Source: CAYUJH01 sp964394585 (lineage in GTDB: Bacteria > Bacteroidota > Bacteroidia > Cytophagales > Flammeovirgaceae). From it: DNA of 12,032 bases. Shown here piece after piece: positions 1-8,130 of this stretch. The position numbers were made by a program, and so were the translations under genes. The stretch is taken from positions 1-12,032 of the forward strand of contig CAYMYI010000117.1 of the NCBI GenBank assembly GCA_964394585.1, in the 5' to 3' direction. The notes below the pieces were generated by a model. The model was given only the letters and a program-made list of their open reading frames with translations. It made no database searches and had not been told where the DNA came from. Each line of letters begins with the position of its first letter. Within the stretch, counting starts at the first letter, position 1.

Positions 1-1274
1 CTGTCCCTGAAAGAAGTTATCCTTGGGAATCGGTTACCAACGGACAGCCAATTTCTAAAGATAATGCGGCTGAATACATTGAATCCGTACGAAATTATAT
101 TGCTGAAGATATGAGGATTATGATTAACGAGCCTAAACAATGGCTGGTTAGCGAAAATAAGAAAAACTGGTACAATATGGGGTGGAGTGGGCAAAGTTAT
201 GACACCACAGGCTGGGAAGGTTTAGAAACTTTGTACGGCACTATGACCGGACAAGTACTCAAAAACGATATTTTCACAGACTATGGATTTGACGGCCCAA
301 TGCAAAACCATGCTTTGGTATATTACAATGATGTAGCGTCTGTTACGCTGAATAAGCTATGGAAATCCAACGATCCTTCCGGTTTCTATCCTGAATATAC
401 AACGGAAGCAGCTCAGTTTAAGCAAAACGCCATCGTAATTAAGGCAGCAGGCACTACCGCTTCAGCAGAAGATTGGGAGGTGCTTAAAGGTGCTGGAACG
501 TTTGATATTTACAGAGAGGCTTCGTTTGGCCCCCATCAAGGCAAGGGGCCTATCATTCAGAAGCTTACTTGGATTCAGTTTGATATCATTATCAAAGATA
601 CAGTTGCAGCACCTGAGACAGGGTGGGTATTTGCCACCTTTATTTACGATGCGGAGAGTTCAGGACAAACCACCTTTGACAAGCTTACCTTGTTGGGAGT
701 AAGCTGGGGGAACGATCCCGGTAGGTTAGATACCAAGGAAACCCTTTACGAAACTTACTTAAACCCCGATGCTCCCGCATACGCATCTGCTACTATTGGG
801 TATGGTTCTCGCCTTTCAGGCCCTATTGATGTGGCTGTAGTAGGAGGAATCGAGGCAGATGGCACTGTGGACTCTGTGTTTGTACTCAATGAGAACAATG
901 GAGTGATAGGGGGGAAAAAATATCTACACTTCACTGCCTCTGCTTGTATGAGTTGTCATGGTACGGCATCTTGGCCTGCGCAGAATGACTTTTATCCCTC
1001 TCCAAAACAAGTCGTTGTTTACAGCGATACGCTATACAACCCTAAATCGGAAGGGTGGAACAATTATTATCAAAACCGTGCTGGTACTGAAATTATGCCT
1101 ACTTTATCAGGAAAAAGCAAATCCATTATGGCGCTCGATTATGATTTATTTATGCAGTTCGCTTTAAATAATTCTTTGTTAGGTCAACATTTCCCCCCAA
1201 AAACAGCCGCATCGGTTCCCGAATCTTATACGCCACTTCAATACACGATACGCTATAAGCCTAAGTCAAAGTAA
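1..1274 (+). CDS. Cytochrome-c-like protein with one CxxCH heme site, 5' end cut off by the window
   Basis: The frame is open from base 3 to the TAA at 1272-1274. The ATG at 111 is therefore probably internal, and the N-terminus (where a signal peptide would sit) lies outside the window. A single c-type heme motif, Cys-Met-Ser-Cys-His, is at 945-959. Methionines at 1095 and 1128 are possible distal heme ligands. Ahead of the heme site are blocks reading TGWVFATFIYD, SWGNDPG and SRLSGP. I recall these from a family of large bacterial monoheme cytochrome-like proteins of unknown role, where they appear as TGWVFGTFVYD, WGNDP and GRLNGP. Covalent heme attachment implies export to the periplasm or outer surface, but that is inference because the export signal is not visible. 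An electron-transfer or heme-sensing role is possible; no enzyme activity can be assigned. The next gene starts 77 bases downstream on the same strand. Confidence 0.7.
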   Translation, partial: VPERSYPWESVTNGQPISKDNAAEYIESVRNYIAEDMRIMINEPKQWLVSENKKNWYNMGWSGQSYDTTGWEGLETLYGTMTGQVLKNDIFTDYGFDGPMQNHALVYYNDVASVTLNKLWKSNDPSGFYPEYTTEAAQFKQNAIVIKAAGTTASAEDWEVLKGAGTFDIYREASFGPHQGKGPIIQKLTWIQFDIIIKDTVAAPETGWVFATFIYDAESSGQTTFDKLTLLGVSWGNDPGRLDTKETLYETYLNPDAPAYASATIGYGSRLSGPIDVAVVGGIEADGTVDSVFVLNENNGVIGGKKYLHFTASACMSCHGTASWPAQNDFYPSPKQVVVYSDTLYNPKSEGWNNYYQNRAGTEIMPTLSGKSKSIMALDYDLFMQFALNNSLLGQHFPPKTAASVPESYTPLQYTIRYKPKSK

Positions 1275-1351
1275 CCATGAAACCAACTCTATAATCCTAA
1301 CTGTCTGCTCACTGTCTTTGAAACAAGTTCTTACGCAATTACCAACACAAC

Positions 1352-4300
1352 ATGAAAACCCTAAAAAGCAGTCAAGTTATTCATCAGACTCCTCGCAGAA
1401 TACTATATCGAGGATTCTACAGTACTTCCGAAAAGCCCGTGATTATCAAAGTGCTACAAGAGGCATTTGATACCCCTGCCAATAGGCTCCGGTTTTATAA
1501 CGAATATGAACTTACTCATGACTTGTCCGTACCTCGTGTTAGAAAAGCTATCGCAAAAGATACTTTTGAAGGGCAGTCGGCCTTAATACTAGAATATGTC
1601 GACGGAGTAAGCTTCCGTACCGAATTCATACAAAATCGTAAACCTATAGCAGAAGTATTAAAGGTTTTCATCCAACTATCTGAAACACTACATCTTCTGC
1701 ATCAAAAGAACATTATTCATAAAGATATAAACCCTAACAACCTCATATTCAATACAGCCAGCAAAGAGTTATGGCTGATTGATTTCAATATATCCGGTAA
1801 AATTAATATCAAACAAAGCGCTCTTCAGAAACCAGAGCATTTGGAAGGGACACTCCACTATATCTCTCCGGAGCAAACCGGTCGTATGAATAGAACCGTA
1901 GATTACCGAAGCGATCTGTACTCGCTCGGAATTACTTTTTATGAAGCATTTACCGGAGAAAGACCCTTTGATTCTCAAGACCCCCTGGAGCTAATCCACC
2001 AACAGATTGCGAGAGCTGCCAAACCTGCGCATATGGTCAATCCGCAGTTGCCTGTGCCCATTTCCAAAATCATTTCCAAGCTCATTGCTAAAAATGCAGA
2101 AGACCGATACCAATCTGCGGGCGGTCTGAAAGCAGACCTTGAATATTGCTTGGAAAAGCTAACGACGAGTGGGCAAGTAGACGACTTTAAGTTAGCTCAG
2201 CACGATCAAAGCCTTCGGTTTATCATTCCTGAAAAACTCTATGGGCGATCCCAACAAGTGGCTGCGCTGCTCAATTCCTACGAAAAAAGTAGTATAGGTT
2301 CTAAAGAAGTACTTGTTATATCAGGATCTTCGGGTACCGGAAAGTCTGCTTTAGTAAGTGAAGTATACAAACCGATTACCAAGCAAGCAGGGATTGTGAT
2401 GACGGGTAAGTTCGATCAGTTCCAGCGCCATAACCCGTATTACGCCATCAATGTAGCGTTCAATCGCTTTTTTCAGTCTATTTTGGCAGAATCTCAAACT
2501 GTACTGGCAGAATGGAAAAGTACTTTTTTAAATGCTTTAGGGAACAATGCTGCGGTCATCAGCGAGTTATTGCCGGAAATTGAAAACATCATTGGTGCTA
2601 CTCCTCCGATACAGAAACTCGGCGCAGCAGAAGCTCAAAACAGGCTACAGTTTACCTTCAGTAAGTTTTTAGCATCCATCGCCAGTCAAGATCACCCTTT
2701 GGTCTTGTTCATAGACGATATGCAATGGGCTGATGTAGCTTCTATTAACTTATTGCAAGTATGCTTAGCAGAGCCTGCTCTTAGCCATGTACTCTTCATA
2801 TTTTCTTACAGAAATAATGAAATTTCTGTATCTCACCCTTTCCACCAACTGCTCACACGCTTAAGCGCCCAGTTTGATAATGACTGCATCAGCTACATAA
2901 GCGTAGGCAGCCTGTCAGAAGACGATGTAAATCATATTGTAGCCGACACGTTACAGCGCCCCACCCAAGAAATTGCTCCACTTTCTGCCTTAGTCTATTA
3001 CAAAACTGGCGGTAATGCGTTCTTTGTAAGGCAGTTTTTATCTTCCCTTTATCAAGAAGGTGCCCTAACCTATTCTTCTACCAACAACCATTGGGAGTTT
3101 GACCTGGAAAAAGCCGATAAACTAGACATTAGCTCAAACGTAATCGAGTTAATGATGCGCAAAGTGCGCCGCCTTCCTAAGGTATTGCAAGATATTCTAT
3201 CCATAGCCTCTTGCATTGGAAGCACCTTTAACCTCAACCATCTCAGGGCAGTGCAACAAAAGTACAGTGGCAATCCTCTATCTGAAGCCATTCAAACCGC
3301 TTTGGTGGAAGGCCTTGTGATTCCTATGGACCAAAACTATCAGTTTATAGCAAGCCCGGACCTGAACGTTTCTGTAGAAGTAAGATTTGCCCACGACAAG
3401 ATACAACAGACATTTCATGAACTATTGAATAAAGAAGAGAGAGAGGCTACTCATATAGCAATTGCAAGGTTTTACCATCAAACCTTCTCAGAAGAAGAAA
3501 AGCAAAATAGGCTTTTTGATATTGCGAACCAATACAATGAAGGGCTTTCGTTAGCTACTGACGAGGACGAAAAAATATTGATTGCCGAGTACCTTCATCA
3601 AGCGGCTTCTAAGGCAATACAGTCTTCCGCGTATCCTCAGGCACTCACTTACTCAAGCCATGCTTTAGAATTGCTAAACTCATCCAACCTGAAGGAGAAG
3701 AAAAGAGGCATGATCGTCAAACTTCAGTTAGAAAAAGCTGAGGCGCTTTCGCTATGTGGCGATATTGACGACGCAAAAGAGCTTTTTCAGGCTATCCTTA
3801 AAAGTACGATGGATTTAGAAGAGAAAGCCGCCGCTTACGAAAAAGCGATTCACTTCTATACCAACATAGGAGAGTTCAAAACAGCCTATAACCTCGGAAG
3901 AACCGTGCTGAAGTCAGCATTTAATGTCTCTCTGCCCCTAAAAGCCAGCAAACCGGCTTTAATTGCCCAAATGATTAGCACCAGAGCAAAGATAGGAGGG
4001 CGAAGTATGGAGTCCATTTTAACCCTACCCGAAGCATCAGAGGCAGCTGTGCAAACACCCTTACGGTTACTCGCCGCTATTCTCAAATCTGCGTTCCAAA
4101 TACAGCCAGAGTTAGCGGTTGCCAACTCCATGACGATGGTTAACATGTGCTTAAAACATGGCAATACTTCCGAAAGCGCCATAGGGTATTTGGTTTTTGG
4201 AGGGATTTTTCTCGGTGGAATTTTAGGAGATAGAAAAGCGGGGAACGAGTTCGGTACACTCGCCAGAAACCTAAACGCAAAATACAATAACTTAAAGCAG

Positions 4301-6643
4301 AAGAGTGAGGTACACTTTGTATATGCCTATTTTGCCCACTCTTGGCTCAATCCGCTTACTGAAGCCGAAGACTATTTCCAACTTGCCTATGAATATGGCT
4401 TAGAAACCGGAGATATTTTTCATGTGGGCTGTGCTTGCTGTGGCATATTACAACACCAAATGATGAGGGGGAAGCCCTTAAACGAAATCGAAAAGCAAGC
4501 CTCAGAGTATTTAGTGCTATTAAATCAGCAAAAAGGAAATAAGGAAAATATTGGAACCATCCTGGCGATTCAACAAGCTTGTAGAGCGTTGCAGGGAAAA
4601 ACCAATAGTTTGGATGCTTTTTCGGAAGAAGGGATCTTTGATGAGTCTGCTTATAGAAATGAAGTTAAGTCGTACGTATCGCAGCACTTTGCCCATTACT
4701 ACTTCCTAAATAAAATGTTAGTTCTCTACCTTACCCGAAATTTTGAGGAGGCAAATCAATATGTGGAACATTCTGCATCGTTACTAGAGGCTAGCTCAGG
4801 AATGCTACATGGAGCAGAGCACTATTTTTACGCAGGGCTAATTGCATTGGGCAGTGCCATTCAACAATTCAGCACAGCCGAACTCAAAAAGCTCAAAAAG
4901 GCTCATAAAAAGCTTAAGAGCTATGAAAAGCACAACAAGTTTAATTTTACATGCAAACGCCTCATTCTGGAAGCTGGCTTATTACACTTATCAGGGCAGC
5001 CGTGGAAGGCGTTAGCTACATACGCTCAGGCTAGGGAAGCCGCTACAAATAACGGTTTTTTACATCTTTCCGGAATTATTCATGAGTTGGAATCTAATCT
5101 GTTCCAACAATCGCAAAGGGATAAGGATATCGAGCTACACGAAAGTTTGGCAATACGCTATTACAAAAAGTGGGGTTATTCAAAAGAAATCAGCCAAGAA
5201 GAGCAAAAGGAACATTCAGTAGAACCTACCGTTACCTCCACCATAAGTTACAGTAAAACTATCAGCAACTCTACTACTCGGTCTACTGATATCGACACCA
5301 TTGTTAAGTCAACACAAATCTTATCGGAGGAGGTTGTTCTACCCAAACTATTAGACAAAATTCTTAGGCTTGTTATTGAAAATGCAGGTGCACAAAAAGG
5401 GTTCCTTATCATGAAGAGTGAAGAGGATGCCCACTGGCAACTACAAGCCAGCGGTGCCATTGACAATCCCAATATTGAAGTGATGCAAGCAACCCCCCTT
5501 ACTGATCTTACGGGGAATACGCCCAATGCTTGTATTTCTGAAAACATAATCAACTATGTAATTCGCACCAAACAGCCAGTAGTAGTTGCAAATGCCATAG
5601 AAGACGAACGCTTTGCTTCAGACCTCTATATACAAGAGTATCAGCCACAATCTGTGTTATGTGTTCCCCTGGCTTACAAAGGAACCATCAACAGCATCCT
5701 GTATTTGGAAAATAACCTAGCCACTGACGTATTCAAACCCTCACGAACAGAAATCATTGAGATTCTTTCTTCTCAGGTGGCAATTTCAATTGCTAATGCG
5801 CTAGCCTACGAAAACCTTGAGAATATCATTAAACTTCGTACTGCCGAAATTACTCAGCAAAAAGAAACTATTGAGAAGAGTAACCAAAATATCACTGCCA
5901 GTATACGGTATGCCCAAAGAATTCAAGAGGCTATGTTGCCTAAAAGGGAGGAAATTGCCGAGCATTTATCAGAGCATTTTATCTTATTTATCCCGAAAGA
6001 TATCGTTTCTGGAGACTTCTATTGGTTTCTACACCAAAAAGGAAAAAGTATTATTGCCGCAATCGACTGCACAGGCCATGGGGTACCCGGAGCATTTATG
6101 TCGCTTGTAGGGGAAGCGTTGCTTACACAAATTGTACAGAGGGACTCTATTATGGAGCCTGATATCATTTTGGAAAAATTACACGAAGGCATCAACCGGG
6201 TATTAAAGCAAGGGAGCTCTGATAATAAAGATGGAATGGACATAGCGCTCTGTGTAATCGATAAAAGTAAAGGTGAAATTTCGTTCGCCGGGGCAACAAA
6301 CCCTTTGGTAATTGTAGATGATCAACAAAACTTAACCCTTATCAAGGGCGATATGATCTCTATTGGAGGGCGACGGAGAGGTGCGAAGAAAAAGAAGTTT
6401 CAGAAACACGTAATGCCCATACAGGCAAATGCTACCTACTACATATATTCTGATGGGTATCAAGACCAGTTTGGCGGAAGTAAAAACAGTAAGTTTATGA
6501 GAAAAAACTTCAGGGAACTGTTAGCTTCAATCAGCCAAGAAAATTTGAGTACTCAAGAAATGACACTGGAGCAAAAACTTTATGAATGGAAAAAAGATCA
6601 GACACAAACCGATGATATTTTAGTTATTGGCTTCAAATGCTAA
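1352..6643 (+). CDS. Giant hybrid signalling protein: Ser/Thr kinase-like, AAA ATPase, TPR-like region, GAF, SpoIIE-type PP2C phosphatase
   Basis: Cytoplasmic multidomain regulator of 1763 residues with no evident membrane segment. Residues about 10-270 are a kinase-like domain: Lys33 (VIIK), catalytic loop HKDINPNN with Asp125, Asp144 in DFN instead of DFG, the PEQ motif, and DYRSDLYSLG at 184-193. No glycine-rich loop is recognisable. About 295-700 is an AAA/ORC-like ATPase module with Walker A at 325-332 (Lys331) and Walker B ending in Asp455-Asp456. About 740-1290 is helical and TPR-like. A GAF domain spans about 1325-1487, followed by a short coiled coil to about 1535. The C-terminus is a SpoIIE/PP2C phosphatase with acidic metal-ligand candidates Asp1555 (SGDFYW), Asp1572 (DCTGHG), Asp1701 (SDGYQDQ) and Asp1754-Asp1755. 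Kinase-ATPase-GAF proteins usually end in a histidine kinase or cyclase, so the phosphatase is the likely output. The substrate is unknown and no STAS or anti-sigma partner is in the window. The ATG at 1352 sits right before the kinase domain. Confidence 0.93.
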   Translation: MKTLKSSQVIHQTPRRILYRGFYSTSEKPVIIKVLQEAFDTPANRLRFYNEYELTHDLSVPRVRKAIAKDTFEGQSALILEYVDGVSFRTEFIQNRKPIAEVLKVFIQLSETLHLLHQKNIIHKDINPNNLIFNTASKELWLIDFNISGKINIKQSALQKPEHLEGTLHYISPEQTGRMNRTVDYRSDLYSLGITFYEAFTGERPFDSQDPLELIHQQIARAAKPAHMVNPQLPVPISKIISKLIAKNAEDRYQSAGGLKADLEYCLEKLTTSGQVDDFKLAQHDQSLRFIIPEKLYGRSQQVAALLNSYEKSSIGSKEVLVISGSSGTGKSALVSEVYKPITKQAGIVMTGKFDQFQRHNPYYAINVAFNRFFQSILAESQTVLAEWKSTFLNALGNNAAVISELLPEIENIIGATPPIQKLGAAEAQNRLQFTFSKFLASIASQDHPLVLFIDDMQWADVASINLLQVCLAEPALSHVLFIFSYRNNEISVSHPFHQLLTRLSAQFDNDCISYISVGSLSEDDVNHIVADTLQRPTQEIAPLSALVYYKTGGNAFFVRQFLSSLYQEGALTYSSTNNHWEFDLEKADKLDISSNVIELMMRKVRRLPKVLQDILSIASCIGSTFNLNHLRAVQQKYSGNPLSEAIQTALVEGLVIPMDQNYQFIASPDLNVSVEVRFAHDKIQQTFHELLNKEEREATHIAIARFYHQTFSEEEKQNRLFDIANQYNEGLSLATDEDEKILIAEYLHQAASKAIQSSAYPQALTYSSHALELLNSSNLKEKKRGMIVKLQLEKAEALSLCGDIDDAKELFQAILKSTMDLEEKAAAYEKAIHFYTNIGEFKTAYNLGRTVLKSAFNVSLPLKASKPALIAQMISTRAKIGGRSMESILTLPEASEAAVQTPLRLLAAILKSAFQIQPELAVANSMTMVNMCLKHGNTSESAIGYLVFGGIFLGGILGDRKAGNEFGTLARNLNAKYNNLKQKSEVHFVYAYFAHSWLNPLTEAEDYFQLAYEYGLETGDIFHVGCACCGILQHQMMRGKPLNEIEKQASEYLVLLNQQKGNKENIGTILAIQQACRALQGKTNSLDAFSEEGIFDESAYRNEVKSYVSQHFAHYYFLNKMLVLYLTRNFEEANQYVEHSASLLEASSGMLHGAEHYFYAGLIALGSAIQQFSTAELKKLKKAHKKLKSYEKHNKFNFTCKRLILEAGLLHLSGQPWKALATYAQAREAATNNGFLHLSGIIHELESNLFQQSQRDKDIELHESLAIRYYKKWGYSKEISQEEQKEHSVEPTVTSTISYSKTISNSTTRSTDIDTIVKSTQILSEEVVLPKLLDKILRLVIENAGAQKGFLIMKSEEDAHWQLQASGAIDNPNIEVMQATPLTDLTGNTPNACISENIINYVIRTKQPVVVANAIEDERFASDLYIQEYQPQSVLCVPLAYKGTINSILYLENNLATDVFKPSRTEIIEILSSQVAISIANALAYENLENIIKLRTAEITQQKETIEKSNQNITASIRYAQRIQEAMLPKREEIAEHLSEHFILFIPKDIVSGDFYWFLHQKGKSIIAAIDCTGHGVPGAFMSLVGEALLTQIVQRDSIMEPDIILEKLHEGINRVLKQGSSDNKDGMDIALCVIDKSKGEISFAGATNPLVIVDDQQNLTLIKGDMISIGGRRRGAKKKKFQKHVMPIQANATYYIYSDGYQDQFGGSKNSKFMRKNFRELLASISQENLSTQEMTLEQKLYEWKKDQTQTDDILVIGFKC

Positions 6644-6680
6644 GAGTATCTTCCGTGAGCAGTCTGACTTAGCTACTGTG

Positions 6681-6712
6681 GTAGAAGTTGCCTTTTACAG
6701 CCATCTCTTTTT
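6681..6712 (+). terminator. Weak hairpin in the convergent gap, possible terminator
   Basis: In the 68-base gap between two converging genes, GTAGAAG (6681-6687) can pair with CTTTTAC (6692-6698) around a four-base loop, with one G·T wobble. A five-T run follows at 6708-6712, nine bases after the stem. The stem is AT-rich and the T-run is distant, so this is a poor intrinsic terminator. The location is what makes it worth noting. Confidence 0.2.
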
Positions 6713-7329
6713 CAAGCGGGCTTCCATTGTTCTAATGCCAGAACTTCGTGGCAAAGAGCTATTTCATGTGCTTGGTTCGAGCTGATTAGCACGGTTTTCT
6801 GCAAAGCAAGCTGCTGAATTTCCGTTTCAAACCATGCAGTATTGTGTTTATCAAAATTGGCGGTGGGCTCATCGAGCAAAACCAAACTTCCTTTTGAAAA
6901 AAGTGCAAGGGCGAGTTGCAACTTTTGTTGCATCCCAGAAGAAAAATCTTTGATAGGCCTATGCGCTGCTTCTTTTAGTTGAATGCGTTGTAAGAACTCA
7001 GGCAGCGCCACCGAAATAGGCTTAAATTTATGATAAAACCTGTATGCTTCGGCAAGGGTCATTTCTCCGGGTAGCCCAGTGTAGGGGCCGGTCCATGCTA
7101 TATGCCGATAAACGTGTTCAGGCACAACCTCTTCCCCTCGGTGAGTGTAGGCAATGTAGCCCTCGTTCGCAGGGATTGCCGCAGCAATCAACTTCAGCAA
7201 GGTGGTTTTCCCACTGCCGTTGTATCCGGTAATGGCATATCGTTTTCCTGCTGAAAAGGAATAGTTTAGATGGCGAAAAAGCCAACTTTTCCCAAATTTT
7301 TTGCCGATGTCGGTAAGCTGAATTTGCAC
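6712..7329 (-). CDS. Small ABC transporter-type ATP-binding protein with altered Q-loop and H-loop
   Basis: A stand-alone nucleotide-binding domain of 205 residues. Walker A is GYNGSGKT at 35-42 (Lys41), the signature is FSSGMQQ at 129-135, Walker B is LVLLDEP at 149-155 (Glu154), and the D-loop is ANFD at 157-160. Where most ABC ATPases carry the Q-loop glutamine this one has Pro82, and where the switch histidine is expected it has Asn185 (LISSNQ). I recall similar AAPYLEL and SNQ variants in Bacteroidota homologues, so the changes are probably a family trait. The start codon is GTG (7327-7329). An in-frame TAG at 7333-7335 rules out an upstream start and no ATG precedes Walker A. The gene begins 15 bases after lpxA and is probably co-transcribed with it. 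No permease is in the window, so the substrate is unknown. A role in envelope or lipid export is guessed from position only. Confidence 0.9.
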   Translation of the reverse strand: MQIQLTDIGKKFGKSWLFRHLNYSFSAGKRYAITGYNGSGKTTLLKLIAAAIPANEGYIAYTHRGEEVVPEHVYRHIAWTGPYTGLPGEMTLAEAYRFYHKFKPISVALPEFLQRIQLKEAAHRPIKDFSSGMQQKLQLALALFSKGSLVLLDEPTANFDKHNTAWFETEIQQLALQKTVLISSNQAHEIALCHEVLALEQWKPA

Positions 7330-7344
7330 GAGCTACGTATAGAA

Positions 7345-8130
7345 TTATTGATACCCCTTCATGATGCCACGCTCCGAATTCTTGATGAAGTTGAGGATAT
7401 CATCGCGTTCGGGGCTTTGCGGAATTTCGGTTTCAATGCTTTTAAGCGCTTCAGTGTTGTTGTAGCCTCTCATGTACACATTCCGGTACACCTCTTGGAT
7501 AGCATTAATTTGTTGTTGGGTAAACCCTCTGCGCTTCAACCCGATCAGGTTGATGCCGCAATAGCTCAATGGTTCGCGTGCTGCTTTTACAAAAGGGGGG
7601 ACATCTTTACGCACTAACGAACCGCCAGAAATAATGGAATGCTGCCCAATTTTAGAAAACTGATGAATGGCCGTAGTACCTCCTACAATGGCATAATCAG
7701 AAATTTCAACATGCCCTGCTACCTGTACTGCGTTGGAAAGGATGCAGTGGTCGCCCACGAAACAATCGTGAGCTATGTGGACATATGCCATCAAAAGGCA
7801 ATTAGAACCAATTACCGTTTTCAGCTTATCGGATGTGCCTCGGCTAATGGTTACGCATTCGCGGATCACGGTATTATCGCCAATAAACGTTTGAGTAGGC
7901 TCGCCTTTGTATTTCAAGTCTTGGGGTTCGCCAGAAATTACTGCTCCCGGATACACCTTACAGTTTTTCCCAATGCGAGTTCCTTCCATAATGGTAACGT
8001 TAGGGCCAATCCACGTGCCTTCTCCAATGACTACATTCTTCTGGATAGTTGTGAACGGCTCTATAGTACACCCTTCGCCAATTTCAGCTTCGGGGTGGAT
8101 ATTCGTGAGAGAGTGGATGTTGCTGCTCAT
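7345..8130 (-). CDS. lpxA: Acyl-[ACP]–UDP-N-acetylglucosamine O-acyltransferase, first step of lipid A synthesis
   Basis: Transfers a 3-hydroxyacyl chain from acyl carrier protein to the 3-OH of UDP-GlcNAc in the cytoplasm. Residues 1 to about 190 are left-handed beta-helix hexapeptide repeats (for example IGEGCT, IGEGTW, IGPNVT), followed by the helical C-terminus with the family block GLKRRGFT. His121 in IAHD matches the catalytic His125 of the E. coli enzyme. His118, His140 and His156 keep the spacing of E. coli His122, His144 and His160. Gly169 aligns with E. coli Gly173, a position known to affect acyl-chain length; the chain used here cannot be read from that alone. The length of 261 residues is normal (E. 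coli 262). The ATG overlaps the lpxC/fabZ stop codon as ATGA, which suggests translational coupling. Confidence 0.97.
   Translation of the reverse strand: MSSNIHSLTNIHPEAEIGEGCTIEPFTTIQKNVVIGEGTWIGPNVTIMEGTRIGKNCKVYPGAVISGEPQDLKYKGEPTQTFIGDNTVIRECVTISRGTSDKLKTVIGSNCLLMAYVHIAHDCFVGDHCILSNAVQVAGHVEISDYAIVGGTTAIHQFSKIGQHSIISGGSLVRKDVPPFVKAAREPLSYCGINLIGLKRRGFTQQQINAIQEVYRNVYMRGYNNTEALKSIETEIPQSPERDDILNFIKNSERGIMKGYQ
8127..8130 (-). promoter_or_regulatory. ATGA stop-start overlap between lpxC/fabZ and lpxA
   Basis: On the minus strand the TGA that ends lpxC/fabZ (8129-8127) shares bases with the ATG that starts lpxA (8130-8128). Such four-base overlaps usually mean that ribosomes finishing the first gene re-initiate on the second, keeping the two products in proportion. 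Confidence 0.85.

Noticed and set aside
111..1274. Taking the ATG at 111 as the start of the cytochrome-like gene
   Set aside because: The same frame is open without a stop back to base 3 and reads as plausible protein, so the gene is cut by the window edge.
1277..1294. Five-codon ORF before the large signalling gene as a leader peptide
   Set aside because: It is too short to support, with no hairpin or regulatory codon run beside it.
3886..4287. 133-codon minus-strand ORF inside the signalling gene
   Set aside because: It lies fully antisense to a well-supported coding frame, with no recognisable domain.
6365..6400. Basic run (RRRGAKKKK, residues 1674-1682) in the phosphatase as a special binding site
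   Set aside because: It falls in a loop that varies among SpoIIE-type phosphatases, and composition alone does not support a function.
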